Positions 26,956-36,985 of a stretch of DNA of 64,000 bases are shown in pieces; position 1 is the stretch's first letter; the number at the start of each line of letters is the position of its first letter. The notes under the pieces are model-generated. The model did no database searches, had not been told where the DNA came from, and saw nothing but the letters and a program-made list of their open reading frames with translations. Made by a program: the position numbers and the translations under genes. The DNA comes from Acinetobacter pittii ATCC 19004 = CIP 70.29 (GTDB taxonomy: Bacteria > Pseudomonadota > Gammaproteobacteria > Pseudomonadales > Moraxellaceae): contig NZ_KB849797.1 in assembly GCF_000369045.1 (NCBI RefSeq), forward strand, positions 526,132-590,131. Reading direction: 5' to 3'.

Positions 26956-27981
26956 TTAACTCAATTTTTCTAAAATTGGCTCAAATTTCGAATTACGTTC
27001 TTGCCACTGTGGTTGTTTGTCTTTATCAACAATGAGAGCGCGGACACCTTCAATAAAGTCACCATGCTCAAACCAGATATCCTGTAAATCACGTTCAAGC
27101 TGCATGCACTGAGGTAAAGAGAGACCTCGACCTAAATGTTGCAGTTTTAAACTGGTTTGTTTGGCAATAAATGAGCGCTGCTGCAAAATGCTGAGCATCT
27201 TGCTTGCCCAAGTCTTTAAGCTTTCATCTTTTTCATTTTCAAGACTTTGCTCGATTTCATCTAAATGCTGATATCCGAAGTGTTTACGGATACCTTCCGC
27301 CAATTGTTTGAGTTCACTTTCAGCAGGACGAGTAATAAATCGGGTAATGATGCGTTCAATTCCCTCTTTGCTTAAACTTGGCGCGTCAACGAGAGCATCT
27401 TGCAAAGCTTGTAACTGCTCGCTTGGCACATGGTAGTCAATTAAATCGAGGTAAAGCGCATCACTACTGCTGATCTGCTCACCCGTAATGGCCATATAAA
27501 CACCAATATCATCAAGGCGAGACAGGAAATGAGTTGCACCAACATCTGGGAAAAAGCCAATCGCTGTTTCAGGCATGGCAAATCTGGATTTTTCACTGCT
27601 CACCACAATGTGGCAAGCCTGAGCCAAGCCAAAACCACCACCTAATACATAGCCATCAAGCACAACAATGATTGGCTTTTCATATTCACGTAGTATATTT
27701 AGCATTTTATATTCGGCACTAAAGTAGCCTTTGTAATCGGCCGTGCCATTTTTATAACTGTCATAGAGATAGCGGATATCTCCACCTGCACAGAAGGCTT
27801 TTGGGCTATTTGACTTAATTAACACTGCCTGAACAGCAGCATCATTTCGCCACAGTTCCAATTGGGTGCCAATACTTTTAATCATATCTAGCGACAATGC
27901 GTTGAGATGAGTCACACGGTCTAAGGTAATCATGCCCAACTTACCTTGTTGCTCAATCATTAAGTGATTTTCTGTATTCAT
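26956..27981 (-). CDS. 3-hydroxyisobutyryl-CoA hydrolase
   Basis: 341 residues of crotonase fold, longer than simple enoyl-CoA hydratases, as expected for the hydrolase of valine degradation. Visible family marks are KAFCAGGDIRYLY, the GGGFGLAQACHIV oxyanion segment, and MPETAIGFFPDVGATHFLSRL, which is characteristic of these hydrolases. It releases free 3-hydroxyisobutyrate, the substrate of MmsB in the same operon. The C-terminal part with WFEHGDFIEGVRALIVDK also matches. Confidence 0.92.
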   Translation of the reverse strand: MNTENHLMIEQQGKLGMITLDRVTHLNALSLDMIKSIGTQLELWRNDAAVQAVLIKSNSPKAFCAGGDIRYLYDSYKNGTADYKGYFSAEYKMLNILREYEKPIIVVLDGYVLGGGFGLAQACHIVVSSEKSRFAMPETAIGFFPDVGATHFLSRLDDIGVYMAITGEQISSSDALYLDLIDYHVPSEQLQALQDALVDAPSLSKEGIERIITRFITRPAESELKQLAEGIRKHFGYQHLDEIEQSLENEKDESLKTWASKMLSILQQRSFIAKQTSLKLQHLGRGLSLPQCMQLERDLQDIWFEHGDFIEGVRALIVDKDKQPQWQERNSKFEPILEKLS

Positions 27982-27993
27982 TTTATTGATCTC

Positions 27994-28767
27994 TTATTGA
28001 TTTTTAAAATTTGCCTTTCGTTTTTCAACGAATGCCTGCATTCCTTCTTTTTGGTCAAATGTTGCAAATATTGAATGGAACATACGTCTTTCAAAACGTA
28101 AGCCTTCAGTGAGGTTCACCTCAAAAGCGCGGTTAATAGTTTCTTTAAGCATCATGTTTGCAGTTAAAGAGCGTGCTGCGATTTTTTCAGCGGCTTGCAA
28201 GGTTTGTTCAAGTAATTCTTCTTTAGTAAACACACGTGCAACTAAACCACTTTGCTCTGCTTCTACAGCACCCATTTGACGAGCGGTAAGGCACATTTCC
28301 ATTGCTTTGGCTTTACCAATCGCATGGGTTAAGCGTTGTGTGCCACCAATACCCGGAATCACCCCTAAAGTGATTTCGGGTAAACCAAACTTGGCGTTAT
28401 CAGCACAATAAATAAAATCACACATCAGCGCCAACTCACAGCCACCACCCAATGCATAGCCACTCACCGCTGCAATTAGAGGTTTACGGCGCTGTGCAAT
28501 ACGGTCTGCAAGATGAAAAAAGTCATCTAAATAAATATCAGGAAATGCCAAATCAGCCATTTCTTTAATGTCAGCTCCTGCGGCAAAAGCTTTTTCTGAG
28601 CCTGCCAATACGATGCAGCCAATTTCACGATCTTTTTCGAGCTGATCTAATGCCTGATTAATTTCACTAATTAATTCACTGTTTAAGGCATTGAGCGCTT
28701 GAGGGCGATTTAATGTAATCAGTCCAACCCCATTACGCTTTTCTAATAAAATACTTTGCCACTGCAT
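27994..28767 (-). CDS. Enoyl-CoA hydratase, probably for methacrylyl-CoA
   Basis: Crotonase-family protein of 257 residues with normal length. AFAAGADIKEMA and GGGCELALMCDFIY form the oxyanion hole, and LPEITLGVIPGIGGTQRL holds the catalytic glutamates. AAGGA precedes the ATG. In this operon it would hydrate methacrylyl-CoA to 3-hydroxyisobutyryl-CoA. Wider specificity is likely, as for other hydratases of this group. Confidence 0.92.
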   Translation of the reverse strand: MQWQSILLEKRNGVGLITLNRPQALNALNSELISEINQALDQLEKDREIGCIVLAGSEKAFAAGADIKEMADLAFPDIYLDDFFHLADRIAQRRKPLIAAVSGYALGGGCELALMCDFIYCADNAKFGLPEITLGVIPGIGGTQRLTHAIGKAKAMEMCLTARQMGAVEAEQSGLVARVFTKEELLEQTLQAAEKIAARSLTANMMLKETINRAFEVNLTEGLRFERRMFHSIFATFDQKEGMQAFVEKRKANFKNQ

Positions 28768-28788
28768 TACTTATTCCTTGTTCTGATT

Positions 28789-29916
28789 TTATAGACTACG
28801 TGCAATCACTAAACGCTGGATATCACTCGTACCTTCGTAAATTTGGCAAATACGGGCATCACGATAGATACGTTCAATTGGAAAGTCTCTCAGGTAGCCA
28901 TAGCCACCAAACACTTGTAGTGCGCTCGAACACACGCGTTCAGTCATTTCTGAAGCGAATAACTTGGCCATTGAAGCTTCGTTGAGACACGGTTGACCTG
29001 CTTCTTTTAAACGCGCAGCGTAGTGAACCAGTTGTCTCGCTGCTTCAATTTCAGTTGCCATGCTAGCAAGGCGAAACGCGATGGTTTGATGCTCAAAAAT
29101 TGGTTTTCCAAAAGTAATACGCTCTTTGGCATAGCGAGTTGCTTCTTCGAGTGCCGCACGTGCTAGACCGACTGCTTGTGCAGCAATACCAATACGTCCA
29201 CCTTCTAAATTGGCGAGAGCAATTTTCAGACCTTCGCCTTCTTTCCCCAGCATTAAGCTTTTATGGATGCGCACATCGGTCAGAGCAATCTGACACGTAT
29301 CTGAAGCATGCAGACCTAGTTTTTCTTCAACACGAATCACTTCATAACCTGGAGTTTCGCGTGGAACTAAAAAGGCACTAATGCCCTTTTTACCTGCGCT
29401 CGGGTCGGTCACGGCAAACACAATAATGACACCAGCATTATTACCAGAGGTAATAAACTGCTTGGCACCATTTAAAATGTAATCATCGCCATCTTTCACC
29501 GCTCGGGTTTTAATGGCTCCCGCATCTGAGCCAGTATGTGGTTCAGTTAAGGCAAAAGCACCAATCATTTCACCTTGTGCTAAAGGTTTTAAAAAGCGCT
29601 CTTTTTGCTCGTCAGTACCAAACTTTAAAATAGGCACACAGCCAACCGAGTTATGTACACTCATGATGGTTGAGGTTGCGCCATCTGCTGCCGCAACTTC
29701 TTCAAGCGCCAGTACATATGCCAAGTTACCCGTGTCTGAACCGCCCCATTGCTCTGAAACAAGCATACCCATAAAACCGAGTTGCCCCATTTGAGCCAAG
29801 GTTTCTTTTGGGAAAGTTCCATCTCGGTCCCAATCGCTGGCATTAGGCTTAATTTGTTCTTGGGCGAAACTTTTCGCCATATCACGAATGAGTAATTGTT
29901 CTTCGGTAAATTGCAT
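28789..29916 (-). CDS. Acyl-CoA dehydrogenase, probably isobutyryl-CoA dehydrogenase
   Basis: 375 residues with all usual marks: [29 protein letters not shown], and the C-terminal [40 protein letters not shown], with the catalytic glutamate in the YEGTSDIQ segment. It transfers electrons to electron-transfer flavoprotein. The context (mmsA, mmsB, hydratase, hydrolase) indicates isobutyryl-CoA to methacrylyl-CoA. It is quite unlike the longer dehydrogenase in the lipopeptide operon. Confidence 0.92.
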   Translation of the reverse strand: MQFTEEQLLIRDMAKSFAQEQIKPNASDWDRDGTFPKETLAQMGQLGFMGMLVSEQWGGSDTGNLAYVLALEEVAAADGATSTIMSVHNSVGCVPILKFGTDEQKERFLKPLAQGEMIGAFALTEPHTGSDAGAIKTRAVKDGDDYILNGAKQFITSGNNAGVIIVFAVTDPSAGKKGISAFLVPRETPGYEVIRVEEKLGLHASDTCQIALTDVRIHKSLMLGKEGEGLKIALANLEGGRIGIAAQAVGLARAALEEATRYAKERITFGKPIFEHQTIAFRLASMATEIEAARQLVHYAARLKEAGQPCLNEASMAKLFASEMTERVCSSALQVFGGYGYLRDFPIERIYRDARICQIYEGTSDIQRLVIARSL

Positions 29917-29927
29917 TATTATTTCCT

Positions 29928-31577
29928 TTACCCTGCTTTAGCTTGTTGTTTAGCAATTTCTTGATTACGCAATAAAAAGCGCTGAATTTTACCACTTGGA
30001 GTTTTAGGTAATTCACTCACAAATTCAACTAAACGTGGGTAAGCATGTGCAGAAAGCCGTTTTTTTACAAATTGACTGAGTTGTTCAGCAAGTGTATCGG
30101 AAGGTTGAGCATCCGCAGCTAAAATTACGAAGGCCTTAACCACTTCGGTACGGTCCGGATCAGGTACACCAATCACTGCTGCTTCAATTACAGCGTCGTG
30201 TTCAAGCAAAGCACTTTCTACATCGAAAGGTCCAATACGATAACCCGATGTAGTGATTACATCATCACTGCGCCCTACAAAGCTCATGCTGCCATCGGCA
30301 TGTAACTCGGCAGTGTCGCCAGTTAAATAGTAGTGACCAATGAAGGGCGATTTACGACTTTCTTTATAGCCGCCGAACCACATCATTGGAGACTGGCTAA
30401 TGTCGACTGCTAAAATTCCCGGTGTATCTGGCGGCAGTTCTTCACCTTGTTCATTGACAATAGCAACGCGATAGCCCGGACTTGGGAAACCTGCTGAACC
30501 AGCATGAATTTCATGTTTTAAACCATGATGATTACACACCACCATGCCCACTTCAGTTTGTCCGTAATGGTCATAAATCGGAGCATCAAGCACTTGTTTA
30601 AACCAACGTATTACTTCTGGATTCAGTGGCTCGCCTGCACTGCTCACTACACGGAACTGCCCTTTTAACGGCGTCATTTGTGCTGGATCAGCCGCCATCA
30701 TCATACGATAAGCCGTTGGTGCACCTGCCAAGTTGTTAACTTTATAATCTTTCACAATTTGGCATAGGCTATCTGTGCTGAAACCACCTTCATAGAACAA
30801 AGTAGCGTGACCCAAGAATAACGGCCCAGTAATCGCATAGTACAGACCATACGCCCAACCCGGATCGGCAATATTCCAGAATGAATCTTCTTCGGTTAAA
30901 CCAATAGCATCTTGCATATATCGACCAAAGGCAATTAGTGCTTTTAATGGCACTTCCAATGGTTTAGCAGGACCTGTAGTGCCTGAAGTAAACATGAGCA
31001 AGAAAGGATCTTGGATACTACGCATAACCAGATCACATTGATCGGACTGCTGTTTTACTTCATTCCAAAAGTTAAAATCACCTGCTTTAAGCGGAGTACC
31101 TTGTGCATCGGCCACCGTCACAATTGCAGGGCAATTTTCAATTTCATCAAGCTTGCTACGGTTGCCCGTATCGGTCACCACCAGCTTACTTTGTGCAAGC
31201 TGAATACGGTGCTCAATCGCTTTTGGGCCAAATGCAGTAAATAGTGGTTGATAGACAGCACCAATTCGCCAAGCTGCAAAAATAGTCACGATCAATTCGG
31301 GTGTTCTTGGTAATAGACCTGAAATACGGTCGCCTGCTTTTACACCTTGTGATTTTAGAAAGTTGGCAAACTGACTTGACCACTCTTTTAATTCACGGAA
31401 GGTATATTGCTCTTTTCGTCCGTCTTTTCCTTGCCAATACAGAGCAATTTTGTCGCCATCGGCATGTCGATCACAGCATTCATAACAAGCATTTAAGGCA
31501 TCAAGTGAACCTGATAACATCAGTTTTGCAGTACTTTCCAAATCGAAAGTCTGTGCAGCATTTTGATAATCCATCAT
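29928..31577 (-). CDS. Acyl-CoA synthetase (AMP-forming)
   Basis: 549 residues with [18 protein letters not shown] (P-loop-like motif), [32 protein letters not shown] and a final [14 protein letters not shown] carrying the catalytic lysine. Length and motif style match acetate/propionate/medium-chain ligases. In the valine operon it may activate isobutyrate, methacrylate or a related acid brought in by the MHS transporter. The first two codons are both ATG with GAGGG upstream. Substrate is inference. Confidence 0.88.
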   Translation of the reverse strand: MMDYQNAAQTFDLESTAKLMLSGSLDALNACYECCDRHADGDKIALYWQGKDGRKEQYTFRELKEWSSQFANFLKSQGVKAGDRISGLLPRTPELIVTIFAAWRIGAVYQPLFTAFGPKAIEHRIQLAQSKLVVTDTGNRSKLDEIENCPAIVTVADAQGTPLKAGDFNFWNEVKQQSDQCDLVMRSIQDPFLLMFTSGTTGPAKPLEVPLKALIAFGRYMQDAIGLTEEDSFWNIADPGWAYGLYYAITGPLFLGHATLFYEGGFSTDSLCQIVKDYKVNNLAGAPTAYRMMMAADPAQMTPLKGQFRVVSSAGEPLNPEVIRWFKQVLDAPIYDHYGQTEVGMVVCNHHGLKHEIHAGSAGFPSPGYRVAIVNEQGEELPPDTPGILAVDISQSPMMWFGGYKESRKSPFIGHYYLTGDTAELHADGSMSFVGRSDDVITTSGYRIGPFDVESALLEHDAVIEAAVIGVPDPDRTEVVKAFVILAADAQPSDTLAEQLSQFVKKRLSAHAYPRLVEFVSELPKTPSGKIQRFLLRNQEIAKQQAKAG

Positions 31578-31654
31578 ATCTTTTCCCTCAGTCTGGATTT
31601 GTTGTTATTCACGACAGGGTTTAATGTGTTTAAAGCCATCCTTTGGCTTTACCG

Positions 31655-32545
31655 TTATGCCTCTTGTGGCAGGTATTGCTGAATAATGCTCGAAAAATCG
31701 AGATTGGCATTACCGCGCATGCACATTTGCTGATAGAGCTGCTGCACCATACCACCTAATACAACTGGCTGTTTAACTTGGCCTGCCGCTTCTACTGCAA
31801 GACCCAAATCTTTTAGCATCAGCTGAGTTGCAAAGCCGTCTTGGTAACCTCGAGATGCTGGCGCATTTTCATTAATATGTGGCCATGGGTTACACACATC
31901 CGAGCTCCAGCAACGACCGCTTGAGGTGTTAATGACGCCTGCCAATGCTTGTGGGTCGATGCCCAGCTTTACACCGAGTGCCATACCTTCGGCAACAGCA
32001 GCCATTGAAATACCTAAAATCAGGTTGTTGCAGATTTTGGCAATTTGACCTGCGCCGACATCACCACAATGAACAATATTTTTGCCCATGTGGCTAAGCA
32101 CAGGTTTTACTTCGTTAAAGGTTTGATCATCGGCACCCACCATAAAGGTTAAGGTTCCTGCTTGAGCACCAATGGTTCCACCAGAGACGGGTGCATCACA
32201 GATTTTAATATTTTTACTATGCGCAACAGCAGCAATGTCTTTAATGGTTTGTGGGTCAATGGTACTGCTATCAATGCATAAGCTACCTGCTTTTAGTACT
32301 TCTAAAACACCATTTTCACCCAAGTAAACTTCTTTAACATGCTTGGCCGCAGGCAACATGGTAATGACCACATCTGCTTGTTTAGCTGCATCCTGCGGGC
32401 TGCTACACACCACCCCACCTGCCTCGGCGAAGTGCTGAATCGCGACTTCACTGAGGTCATAACCATAAACTTTGAGTCCGGCTTTAAGTAGGTTATGGGC
32501 CATTTTGCCGCCCATATTGCCTAGACCGATAAAGGCGATATTCAT
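31655..32545 (-). CDS. mmsB: 3-hydroxyisobutyrate dehydrogenase
   Basis: 296 residues. The N-terminal Rossmann motif IAFIGLGNMGGKMAHNLLKAG, the substrate-loop DAPVSGGTIGAQAGTL, and the catalytic-lysine segment GAGQIAKICNNLILG are those of the beta-hydroxyacid dehydrogenase family. Adjacency to mmsA fixes the identity. It oxidises 3-hydroxyisobutyrate to methylmalonate semialdehyde with NAD. AAGGGG lies upstream of the ATG. Confidence 0.95.
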   Translation of the reverse strand: MNIAFIGLGNMGGKMAHNLLKAGLKVYGYDLSEVAIQHFAEAGGVVCSSPQDAAKQADVVITMLPAAKHVKEVYLGENGVLEVLKAGSLCIDSSTIDPQTIKDIAAVAHSKNIKICDAPVSGGTIGAQAGTLTFMVGADDQTFNEVKPVLSHMGKNIVHCGDVGAGQIAKICNNLILGISMAAVAEGMALGVKLGIDPQALAGVINTSSGRCWSSDVCNPWPHINENAPASRGYQDGFATQLMLKDLGLAVEAAGQVKQPVVLGGMVQQLYQQMCMRGNANLDFSSIIQQYLPQEA

Positions 32546-32556
32546 CCGTGATCCCC

Positions 32557-34074
32557 TTAACGTAAACTAATAGTTGTATTTACACCGCCAACTTCATGGC
32601 TATCTTCAAACCAGCGACTGGTAATGGTCTTGGTTTGAGTATAGAACTGCACAGCTTGTTTGCCGTATGGCCCCAAATCACCCAGTTTCGAACCTCTTGA
32701 ACCGGTAAAACTAAAGAAAGGCACTGGCACAGGAATTGGAATATTGATACCAACTTGACCAATATCAATTAAGTTTTGGAAAGTACGTGCAATCGCACCG
32801 CTTTGTGTAAATAGACCTACACCGTTACCAAATGGGTTGGCGTTGATAAGCGCAATCGCTTCATCAAGTGTGTCTACACAAATAATTGAAAGAACAGGGC
32901 CAAAGATTTCTTCTTTATAAATACGCATGTCGGTATTTACGCCGCTAAAAATCGTTGCACCTACAAAGTTGCCCGATTCATAGCCTTGAACTTGAACATC
33001 ACGGCCATCGAGTAGCAACTCTGCCCCTTGCTCAACACCGCTATTAATTAAATCAAGCACACGCGCTTTAGCACGTTTTGAAATGACTGGGCCAATGTCA
33101 GTATTTGGTTCATGGCCTGCGTTTACTTTTAAGGTTTTGGCTTTTTCGACTAGCTCTTGAATCCACTGTTTGCTGTCACCGACCATGACTGCAACCGACA
33201 ATGCCATACAACGTTGTCCTGCTGCACCAAATGCTGCACCCACCAAAGCATTTAAAGTTTGTTCTTTATTGGCATCAGGCATGACCACAACATGGTTTTT
33301 TGCACCCATCATCGACTGCACGCGTTTACCATGTTGCCCTGCCAGGTTATAAACATGTGTTCCAACTGCAGTTGAACCTACAAATGAAATCGCTTTAATA
33401 TCTTTGTGCGTACACAAACGGTCAACCACCTCTTTACCGCCATGCACAACGTTGAGCACGCCAGCAGGAATACCTGCTTGAATGGCAAGTTCAACCAGCA
33501 TCATGGTTGATAAAGGATCTTGTTCTGATGGTTTTAAAACAAATGTATTGCCACACACGATTGCCATTGGGAACATCCAAAGTGGAATCATGGCAGGGAA
33601 GTTAAACGGCGTAATGCCCGCACAGACACCCAAAGGTTGCTGCAAGGTATAGGTGTCTACACCACGCGCAACACCTTCAACATATTCACCCATTTGCAAA
33701 GTACCAACTGAACAGGCATGTTCAACCACTTCTAGACCACGTTGAATATCGCCTTCAGCGTCTGCCAAGGTTTTACCCTGTTCCGCCGTTAATACTTGTG
33801 CAATTTCTTTCATGTTGGCACGAATCAAGTCTTGTAGCTTGAGCATGATGCGCATACGTGCCTGAATTGGGGTTTGTCGCCAAGAAGCAAAAGCATCTTG
33901 TGCAGCTTGAATAGCAGCGTCAACTTCTTTAACCGTTGCAAATGGTACACGACCAATTACTTCCTGAGTCGCAGGGTTAATAATGTCTTGCCATTCCTGT
34001 GTTTCAGATTCGATAAAATTTCCGTTAATGAGTAATTTAGCGGTTTCCAATTCGATTTTTTGGATTGTGTTCAT
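32557..34074 (-). CDS. mmsA: Methylmalonate-semialdehyde dehydrogenase (CoA-acylating)
   Basis: 505 residues from the ATG at 34074, chosen because GGAGAGG lies 5 bases upstream; an upstream in-frame ATG at 34092 has no such site. The aldehyde-dehydrogenase fold is clear, with [13 protein letters not shown] (cofactor), and [11 protein letters not shown] holding the catalytic cysteine in the arrangement of MMSDH. It turns methylmalonate semialdehyde to propionyl-CoA. It is the first gene of the valine unit, only 12 bp before mmsB. Confidence 0.95.
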   Translation of the reverse strand: MNTIQKIELETAKLLINGNFIESETQEWQDIINPATQEVIGRVPFATVKEVDAAIQAAQDAFASWRQTPIQARMRIMLKLQDLIRANMKEIAQVLTAEQGKTLADAEGDIQRGLEVVEHACSVGTLQMGEYVEGVARGVDTYTLQQPLGVCAGITPFNFPAMIPLWMFPMAIVCGNTFVLKPSEQDPLSTMMLVELAIQAGIPAGVLNVVHGGKEVVDRLCTHKDIKAISFVGSTAVGTHVYNLAGQHGKRVQSMMGAKNHVVVMPDANKEQTLNALVGAAFGAAGQRCMALSVAVMVGDSKQWIQELVEKAKTLKVNAGHEPNTDIGPVISKRAKARVLDLINSGVEQGAELLLDGRDVQVQGYESGNFVGATIFSGVNTDMRIYKEEIFGPVLSIICVDTLDEAIALINANPFGNGVGLFTQSGAIARTFQNLIDIGQVGINIPIPVPVPFFSFTGSRGSKLGDLGPYGKQAVQFYTQTKTITSRWFEDSHEVGGVNTTISLR

Positions 34075-34208
34075 AACCTCTCCGTAGGCCATATTTTTAT
34101 TGTGTTCAATTATTAGAAAATACCTTTTGATCGTATTTTCTTTATTCCAGTTTCAATTGAGACTAGCAAAGAAAACTTTGACCACCAACGGAAATTCATG
34201 CACGATTG

Positions 34209-34226
34209 TTGTGCAAATATGCACAA
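34209..34226. promoter_or_regulatory. 18-bp palindrome between mmsA and the LysR gene
   Basis: TTGTGCA-AATA-TGCACAA has perfect 7-bp arms. It overlaps the presumed ribosome site of the LysR gene and lies 135 bp upstream of the mmsA start. It fits an operator for autoregulation and control of the divergent mms operon. Confidence 0.6.
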
Positions 34227-34240
34227 GGATGACAACAAAA

Positions 34241-35122
34241 ATGAAAGTGGATTGGGATCATCTACATTTTTTTCTGGTTTTAGCTCGGACTAAAACCTTG
34301 ACCAATGCTGCACGTATTATTGGTGTCGAGCACAGTACGGTGGCTAGACGGATTCAGGCCCTAGAACTTGCTTTGGGTACAACGCTGTTTAAGCGTGAAG
34401 CGACGGGTTATGAGCTGACACTCGAAGGAATGGCACTTGTTCCTCGAGTTGAGCAAATGGAACAAGCTTTCTTACAAATTGAAAAACCACATCAACCTTT
34501 GCAAGGTCGTGTGCGAATTGGCACACCTGAAGGCTTTGGTACTGCGTTTTTAGCTCGCTTACTGGCTGAGTTCTCGATTCAATACCCACTACTCACCATC
34601 GACTTAATTCCAGTGCCAAAAATGATTAAGCTTTCACACCGTGAGGCAGATATTGTGGTGTCAATTGATCGTCCTACGTCTGGCCCTTACATCATTACGC
34701 GATTATCAGATTATTGTTTAAAAATTTATGGTAGCAAAAACTATCTGGCCCAAAACCCGCCTATTCGAGCCTTAGAAGATTTAACCCAACATCGCTTTGT
34801 GAACTATATTGATGATCTAGTGTATAGCCCCGAGTTGTATTGTCTAGAACGTTTACCTTTGAAGCTGAATGCCAACTTCCGTAGCAGCAGTATTTTGGCC
34901 CAGCAAATTGCGGTGAGTGCTGGCGCAGGACTTGCGATTTTGCCCAAGTTTTTGGCAGATGATAAACCGGAACTTGAAGAGGTGCTAGAGCAACAAGTTC
35001 GCTTTACTCATACCTTTTGGATGCTGACTTTTGTTGATTTACAACATGAACCGCGCATTAAATTGGTTTGGGATTATCTACGTAAACAAGCCGATAAATA
35101 TCAGCATTTGTTGGTTGATTAA
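34241..35122 (+). CDS. LysR-family regulator of the mms operon
   Basis: 293 residues from the ATG at 34241 (MKVDWDHLHFF), which aligns with the usual LysR N terminus. The frame is open back to 34100 but that extension is not LysR-like. HTH residues 1-60 include NAARIIGVEHSTVARRIQALE, and the effector domain follows (about 90-290). It is divergent from mmsA, the classical layout for an activator of that operon. Inducer unknown; an intermediate of valine breakdown is plausible. Confidence 0.9.
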   Translation: MKVDWDHLHFFLVLARTKTLTNAARIIGVEHSTVARRIQALELALGTTLFKREATGYELTLEGMALVPRVEQMEQAFLQIEKPHQPLQGRVRIGTPEGFGTAFLARLLAEFSIQYPLLTIDLIPVPKMIKLSHREADIVVSIDRPTSGPYIITRLSDYCLKIYGSKNYLAQNPPIRALEDLTQHRFVNYIDDLVYSPELYCLERLPLKLNANFRSSSILAQQIAVSAGAGLAILPKFLADDKPELEEVLEQQVRFTHTFWMLTFVDLQHEPRIKLVWDYLRKQADKYQHLLVD

Positions 35123-35133
35123 AAAGCCTAAAT

Positions 35134-35166
35134 AAAAAAGCCAATCACTTATGATTGGCTTTTTTT
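35134..35166. terminator. Bidirectional terminator between LysR and cycA-like genes
   Basis: AGCCAATCA...TGATTGGCT forms a 9-bp stem flanked by A and T runs. A sister of this hairpin is found at 36946-36977 after the other permease, part of the same duplication. Confidence 0.9.
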
Positions 35167-35184
35167 GAAATCATTTATAGTTCA

Positions 35185-36615
35185 TTAAACGAGTTCTTGG
35201 TCTAATTTTTTGATACGTGGCTTATAGAACACAAAATAAGTTACACTTAAAACCACCAACCATAGTGGACTCACGTATACCGCTTTTAATGTATCTGGCT
35301 CGAGTGCCAAAATCACCAAAGTAAACAAGAAGAATGCAATAACGACATAAGCCATCAACACCCCGCCCGGCATTTTAAATGTTGATGCGGCATGAAGTTC
35401 AGGACGAGTTTTACGATAACGTAAATAGCACGCCATGATTAAAATCCAAACGCTAATGAATAAAATTACACAGAGTGAACTTGCCAGGGTAAATGCTTCC
35501 ATCGTGTTTGGAACAAAGTACTGAAGCACCGCTCCACCCATAATGAAAATACATGAGAAAATTAAGCCGTTTGATGGCACTGCGCGTTTTGATAAACGCC
35601 CCAAAGCACTTGGCGCCTGACCATCTTTTGATAAACCGAACAGCATACGACTGGTTGAAAACACACCGCTGTTCATTGAAGACATCACTGAAGACAGTAC
35701 GACCAAGTTCATGATGATGGCTGAAACAGGAATACCTGCATTTAAGAACAACTCAACAAATGGACTTTTATCTGCACGAATGTGATCCCAAGGGGTTACT
35801 GACATCACCACAAAGAGTGCCAACACATAGAAAAGGATAATACGTACAGGAATCGCGTTAATTGCCTTAGGTAGGTTCTTTTCTGGATCTTTCGTTTCAG
35901 CAGCAGTTGTACCAATCAATTCAACGCCAATAAAGGCAAACACGGCAATCTGGAAACCTGCCAAAAATCCGCTTACGCCTTTTGGAAATATGCCGCCATG
36001 CGACCACACATTACTTACACTCACAACCTCACCATGCGGAGCTTGAAAATGAGTGAGGAGCATGTAACCACCGACTCCAATCAGGCCAATAATGGCCAAA
36101 ATCTTAATGAGTGCGAACCAGAATTCAACTTCACCAAATAGCTTAACGGTAAGAAGGTTAAGCCCTAAAATGAATAGTACACAGCCTGAACTAATCATGG
36201 CTTGTTGCATGGGTGAGAAACTGGCGCCTTCGGGTAGCCAGAAACTTAAATAGTTAATGACCGCAGACAAATCAGCAATACCGACCAGTACCCAGCCTAA
36301 CCAATAGGTCCAGCCGATATAATAGCCAGCCCATGGTCCAATCAAATCATAAGCCATATCGACAAATGATTTGTAATGTAAGTTAGCAAGTAGTAATTCA
36401 CCTAATGCACGCATCAGAAAAAAGAACATGCCACCAATTATCATGTAGATAACGAGGATTGAAGGACCTGCGAGGGAGATGGTTTTGCCCGAGCCCATAA
36501 ATAGGCCGGTTCCAATTGCACCGCCAATTGCAATCATTTGTAGATGGCGATTATTTAATTTCCGTTGTAAATGATCAGGGGAGCTTGCCTCATCAGAATG
36601 ATGAACCATTGTCAT
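35185..36615 (-). CDS. cycA: Amino-acid permease, D-serine/D-alanine/glycine type (copy 1)
   Basis: This 476-residue protein has twelve predicted membrane segments and the AAT-group marks RHLQMIAIGGAIGTGLFMGSG and IGTTAAETKDPEKN. It is nearly identical in most segments to the permease at 36986-38425. AAGGA lies before the ATG. Next to dadA/alr it very likely imports alanine, glycine or serine in L or D form. It and its leader are a tandem duplicate (see the pseudogene at 36789). Confidence 0.9.
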   Translation of the reverse strand: MTMVHHSDEASSPDHLQRKLNNRHLQMIAIGGAIGTGLFMGSGKTISLAGPSILVIYMIIGGMFFFLMRALGELLLANLHYKSFVDMAYDLIGPWAGYYIGWTYWLGWVLVGIADLSAVINYLSFWLPEGASFSPMQQAMISSGCVLFILGLNLLTVKLFGEVEFWFALIKILAIIGLIGVGGYMLLTHFQAPHGEVVSVSNVWSHGGIFPKGVSGFLAGFQIAVFAFIGVELIGTTAAETKDPEKNLPKAINAIPVRIILFYVLALFVVMSVTPWDHIRADKSPFVELFLNAGIPVSAIIMNLVVLSSVMSSMNSGVFSTSRMLFGLSKDGQAPSALGRLSKRAVPSNGLIFSCIFIMGGAVLQYFVPNTMEAFTLASSLCVILFISVWILIMACYLRYRKTRPELHAASTFKMPGGVLMAYVVIAFFLFTLVILALEPDTLKAVYVSPLWLVVLSVTYFVFYKPRIKKLDQELV

Positions 36616-36788
36616 ATTAGAAGTCCTTTTTATATTTTGCTTAACTTAAATCAGCAACCTATAGGGAGAAAAACGAACCGTATATCGTGGGTTGCTGAGT
36701 CTATACCTCAGGACAAGATGTTCAAGTATATTTTTTCCTTAATTGATAAATCGTTTGTCCTGATTTTTTTAAGTCACATTATTTATTT

Positions 36789-36837
36789 ACTGCCTTCACG
36801 GCAATTTTAATTAATCAATCTGGGGTTCCAGATTAGC
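36789..36837 (-). pseudogene. Remnant of the 3' end of a ridA-like gene
   Basis: The segment CTTCACGGCAATTTTAATTA (36798-36817) and bases around it match the 3' end of the intact RidA gene (38587 onward, GTCACGGCAATTTCAATTAA) at nearly every position, including the start of the next codons (ATCTGG). No open frame of useful size remains. Its place upstream of the first permease is the same as the place of intact ridA upstream of the second one, so this is the scar of a segmental duplication. Confidence 0.75.
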
Positions 36838-36945
36838 CGAAGTGTAGCATGTGATCCTGCTATATGTACTTTTCCAATACCCTCCAAACTGCTCTATTGA
36901 TCCAAAAATAAACAATATTATTCCGATAAAAAATCTAATAAAAAT

Positions 36946-36977
36946 AAAAAAAGCCAATCATGATTGATTGGCTTTTT
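36946..36977. terminator. Terminator after the second cycA-like gene
   Basis: AGCCAATCA-TGAT-TGATTGGCT hairpin followed by T run. The stem sequence equals that at 35134-35166. The rest of 36616-36945 holds the duplicated leader of copy 1, including AGCAACCTA and GAACCGTAT blocks shared with 38459-38490. Confidence 0.85.
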
Positions 36978-36985
36978 AATAAAAC

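Noticed and set aside
34100-34240. N-terminal extension of the LysR gene
   Set aside because: LysR proteins begin at the HTH; the extension overlaps the mmsA promoter and a perfect palindrome and has no ribosome site.
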